From contig CAMWSQ010000002.1 in assembly GCA_947177025.1 (NCBI GenBank), positions 1 to 41,088 of the forward strand: a stretch of 41,088 bases of DNA, written 5' to 3'. The position numbers and the translations under genes were made by a program. Within the stretch, counting starts at the first letter, position 1, and every line of letters starts with the position of its first letter. This document shows positions 40,907 through 41,088 of the stretch, one piece after another. Origin of the DNA: an uncultured Mollicutes bacterium (GTDB taxonomy: Bacteria; Bacillota_I; Bacilli_A; Acholeplasmatales; Anaeroplasmataceae). The notes below the pieces were generated by a model. It was not told the DNA's origin, did no database searches, and was given only the letters and a program-made list of their open reading frames with translations.

Positions 40907-40930
40907 TTACAAAACTCAACAAAATGTTGG

Positions 40931-40959
40931 TTGTAAAACAAAAAAAAGCATACTATAAT
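40931..40959 (+). promoter_or_regulatory. Promoter of partial lipoprotein gene
   Basis: TTGTAA (40931-40936), a 17-bp spacer and TATAAT (40954-40959) lie 23 bases before ATG 40983, with TTAGGAGG between. Confidence 0.75.
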
Positions 40960-40982
40960 CAATTCGATTAGGAGGATAAAAA

Positions 40983-41088
40983 ATGAAAAAGAGATATTTA
41001 ATATTTGTATTATGTGCCTTTTTTACAGTATTCGGATTAGCATCTTGTAAGACAGATAAAAAAGATGATGACAAGACTGATCAAGTAG
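40983..41088 (+). CDS. Lipoprotein, N-terminal part only
   Basis: The first 35 codons are visible before the window ends: a signal peptide MKKRYLIFVLCAFFTVFGLA followed by lipobox LASC and a Lys/Asp-rich linker (KTDKKDDDKTDQ). Such a charged linker typically precedes a folded surface or substrate-binding domain. It has a consensus-like promoter and AGGAGG, so it starts a new unit. The product cannot be named. Confidence 0.8.
   Translation, partial: MKKRYLIFVLCAFFTVFGLASCKTDKKDDDKTDQV

Overview
The window comes from an AT-rich (about one-third GC), low-GC Gram-positive bacterium. It uses TGA as a normal stop, many Shine-Dalgarno sites are close to AGGAGG, and strong TTGACA/TATAAT promoters and U-run hairpin terminators are common. 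The ssb-rpsR and gdpP-rplI-dnaB synteny is that of Bacilli and their Mollicute-like relatives. A choloylglycine-hydrolase-family enzyme and huge BspA/InlB-type surface lipoproteins fit a gut-associated, probably uncultured member of the Bacilli (Erysipelotrichia, RF39 or Acholeplasma-like lineages). That placement is inference. No LPXTG anchors are seen; surface proteins are lipoproteins or membrane-anchored.

Layout. 1-297: tail of ssb and rpsR. 362-3705: divergent TetR regulator, secreted Ntn-type amidase and MATE exporter. 3741-6126: NMT1/SsuABC-like ABC importer. 6186-10762: a G9 tract and consensus promoter driving a polytopic membrane protein and a large membrane-anchored InlB-repeat protein. 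10956-15859: housekeeping operon gdpP::rplI-dnaB-prfA, in which GdpP and ribosomal protein L9 form one open frame with an internal ribosome-binding site. 15920-20052: mfd and a polysaccharide deacetylase. 20270-21954: a small HU-like protein, a PAP2 phosphatase and a GNAT acetyltransferase.

22010-34490 looks like an accessory island bounded by two related hairpins. It holds a short tyrosine recombinase, a 1490-aa BspA-like LRR lipoprotein, a 1447-aa InlB/GLUG/CxxC-repeat lipoprotein, a DUF5131 protein, a SAM methyltransferase and a small membrane protein. Between recombinase and lipoprotein operon lies a perfect 15-bp inverted repeat about 100 bp apart, whose right arm carries the -10 box of the lipoprotein promoter. 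This is a candidate invertible promoter and the most interesting object here.

34544-37402: a four-gene operon (membrane protein with a DER motif, XRE regulator, NatAB-like ABC exporter). 37570-39489: another lipoprotein with CxxC-type modules and a beta-helix-like C-terminus. 39509-40801: an unknown membrane protein diverging from a second XRE/DER-membrane-protein pair. 40983-end: start of another lipoprotein. Both XRE pairs have a dyad centred on their -10 box, suggesting autoregulation. No rRNA, tRNA, CRISPR array or insertion sequence was recognised. No gene-free stretch exceeds 300 bases.
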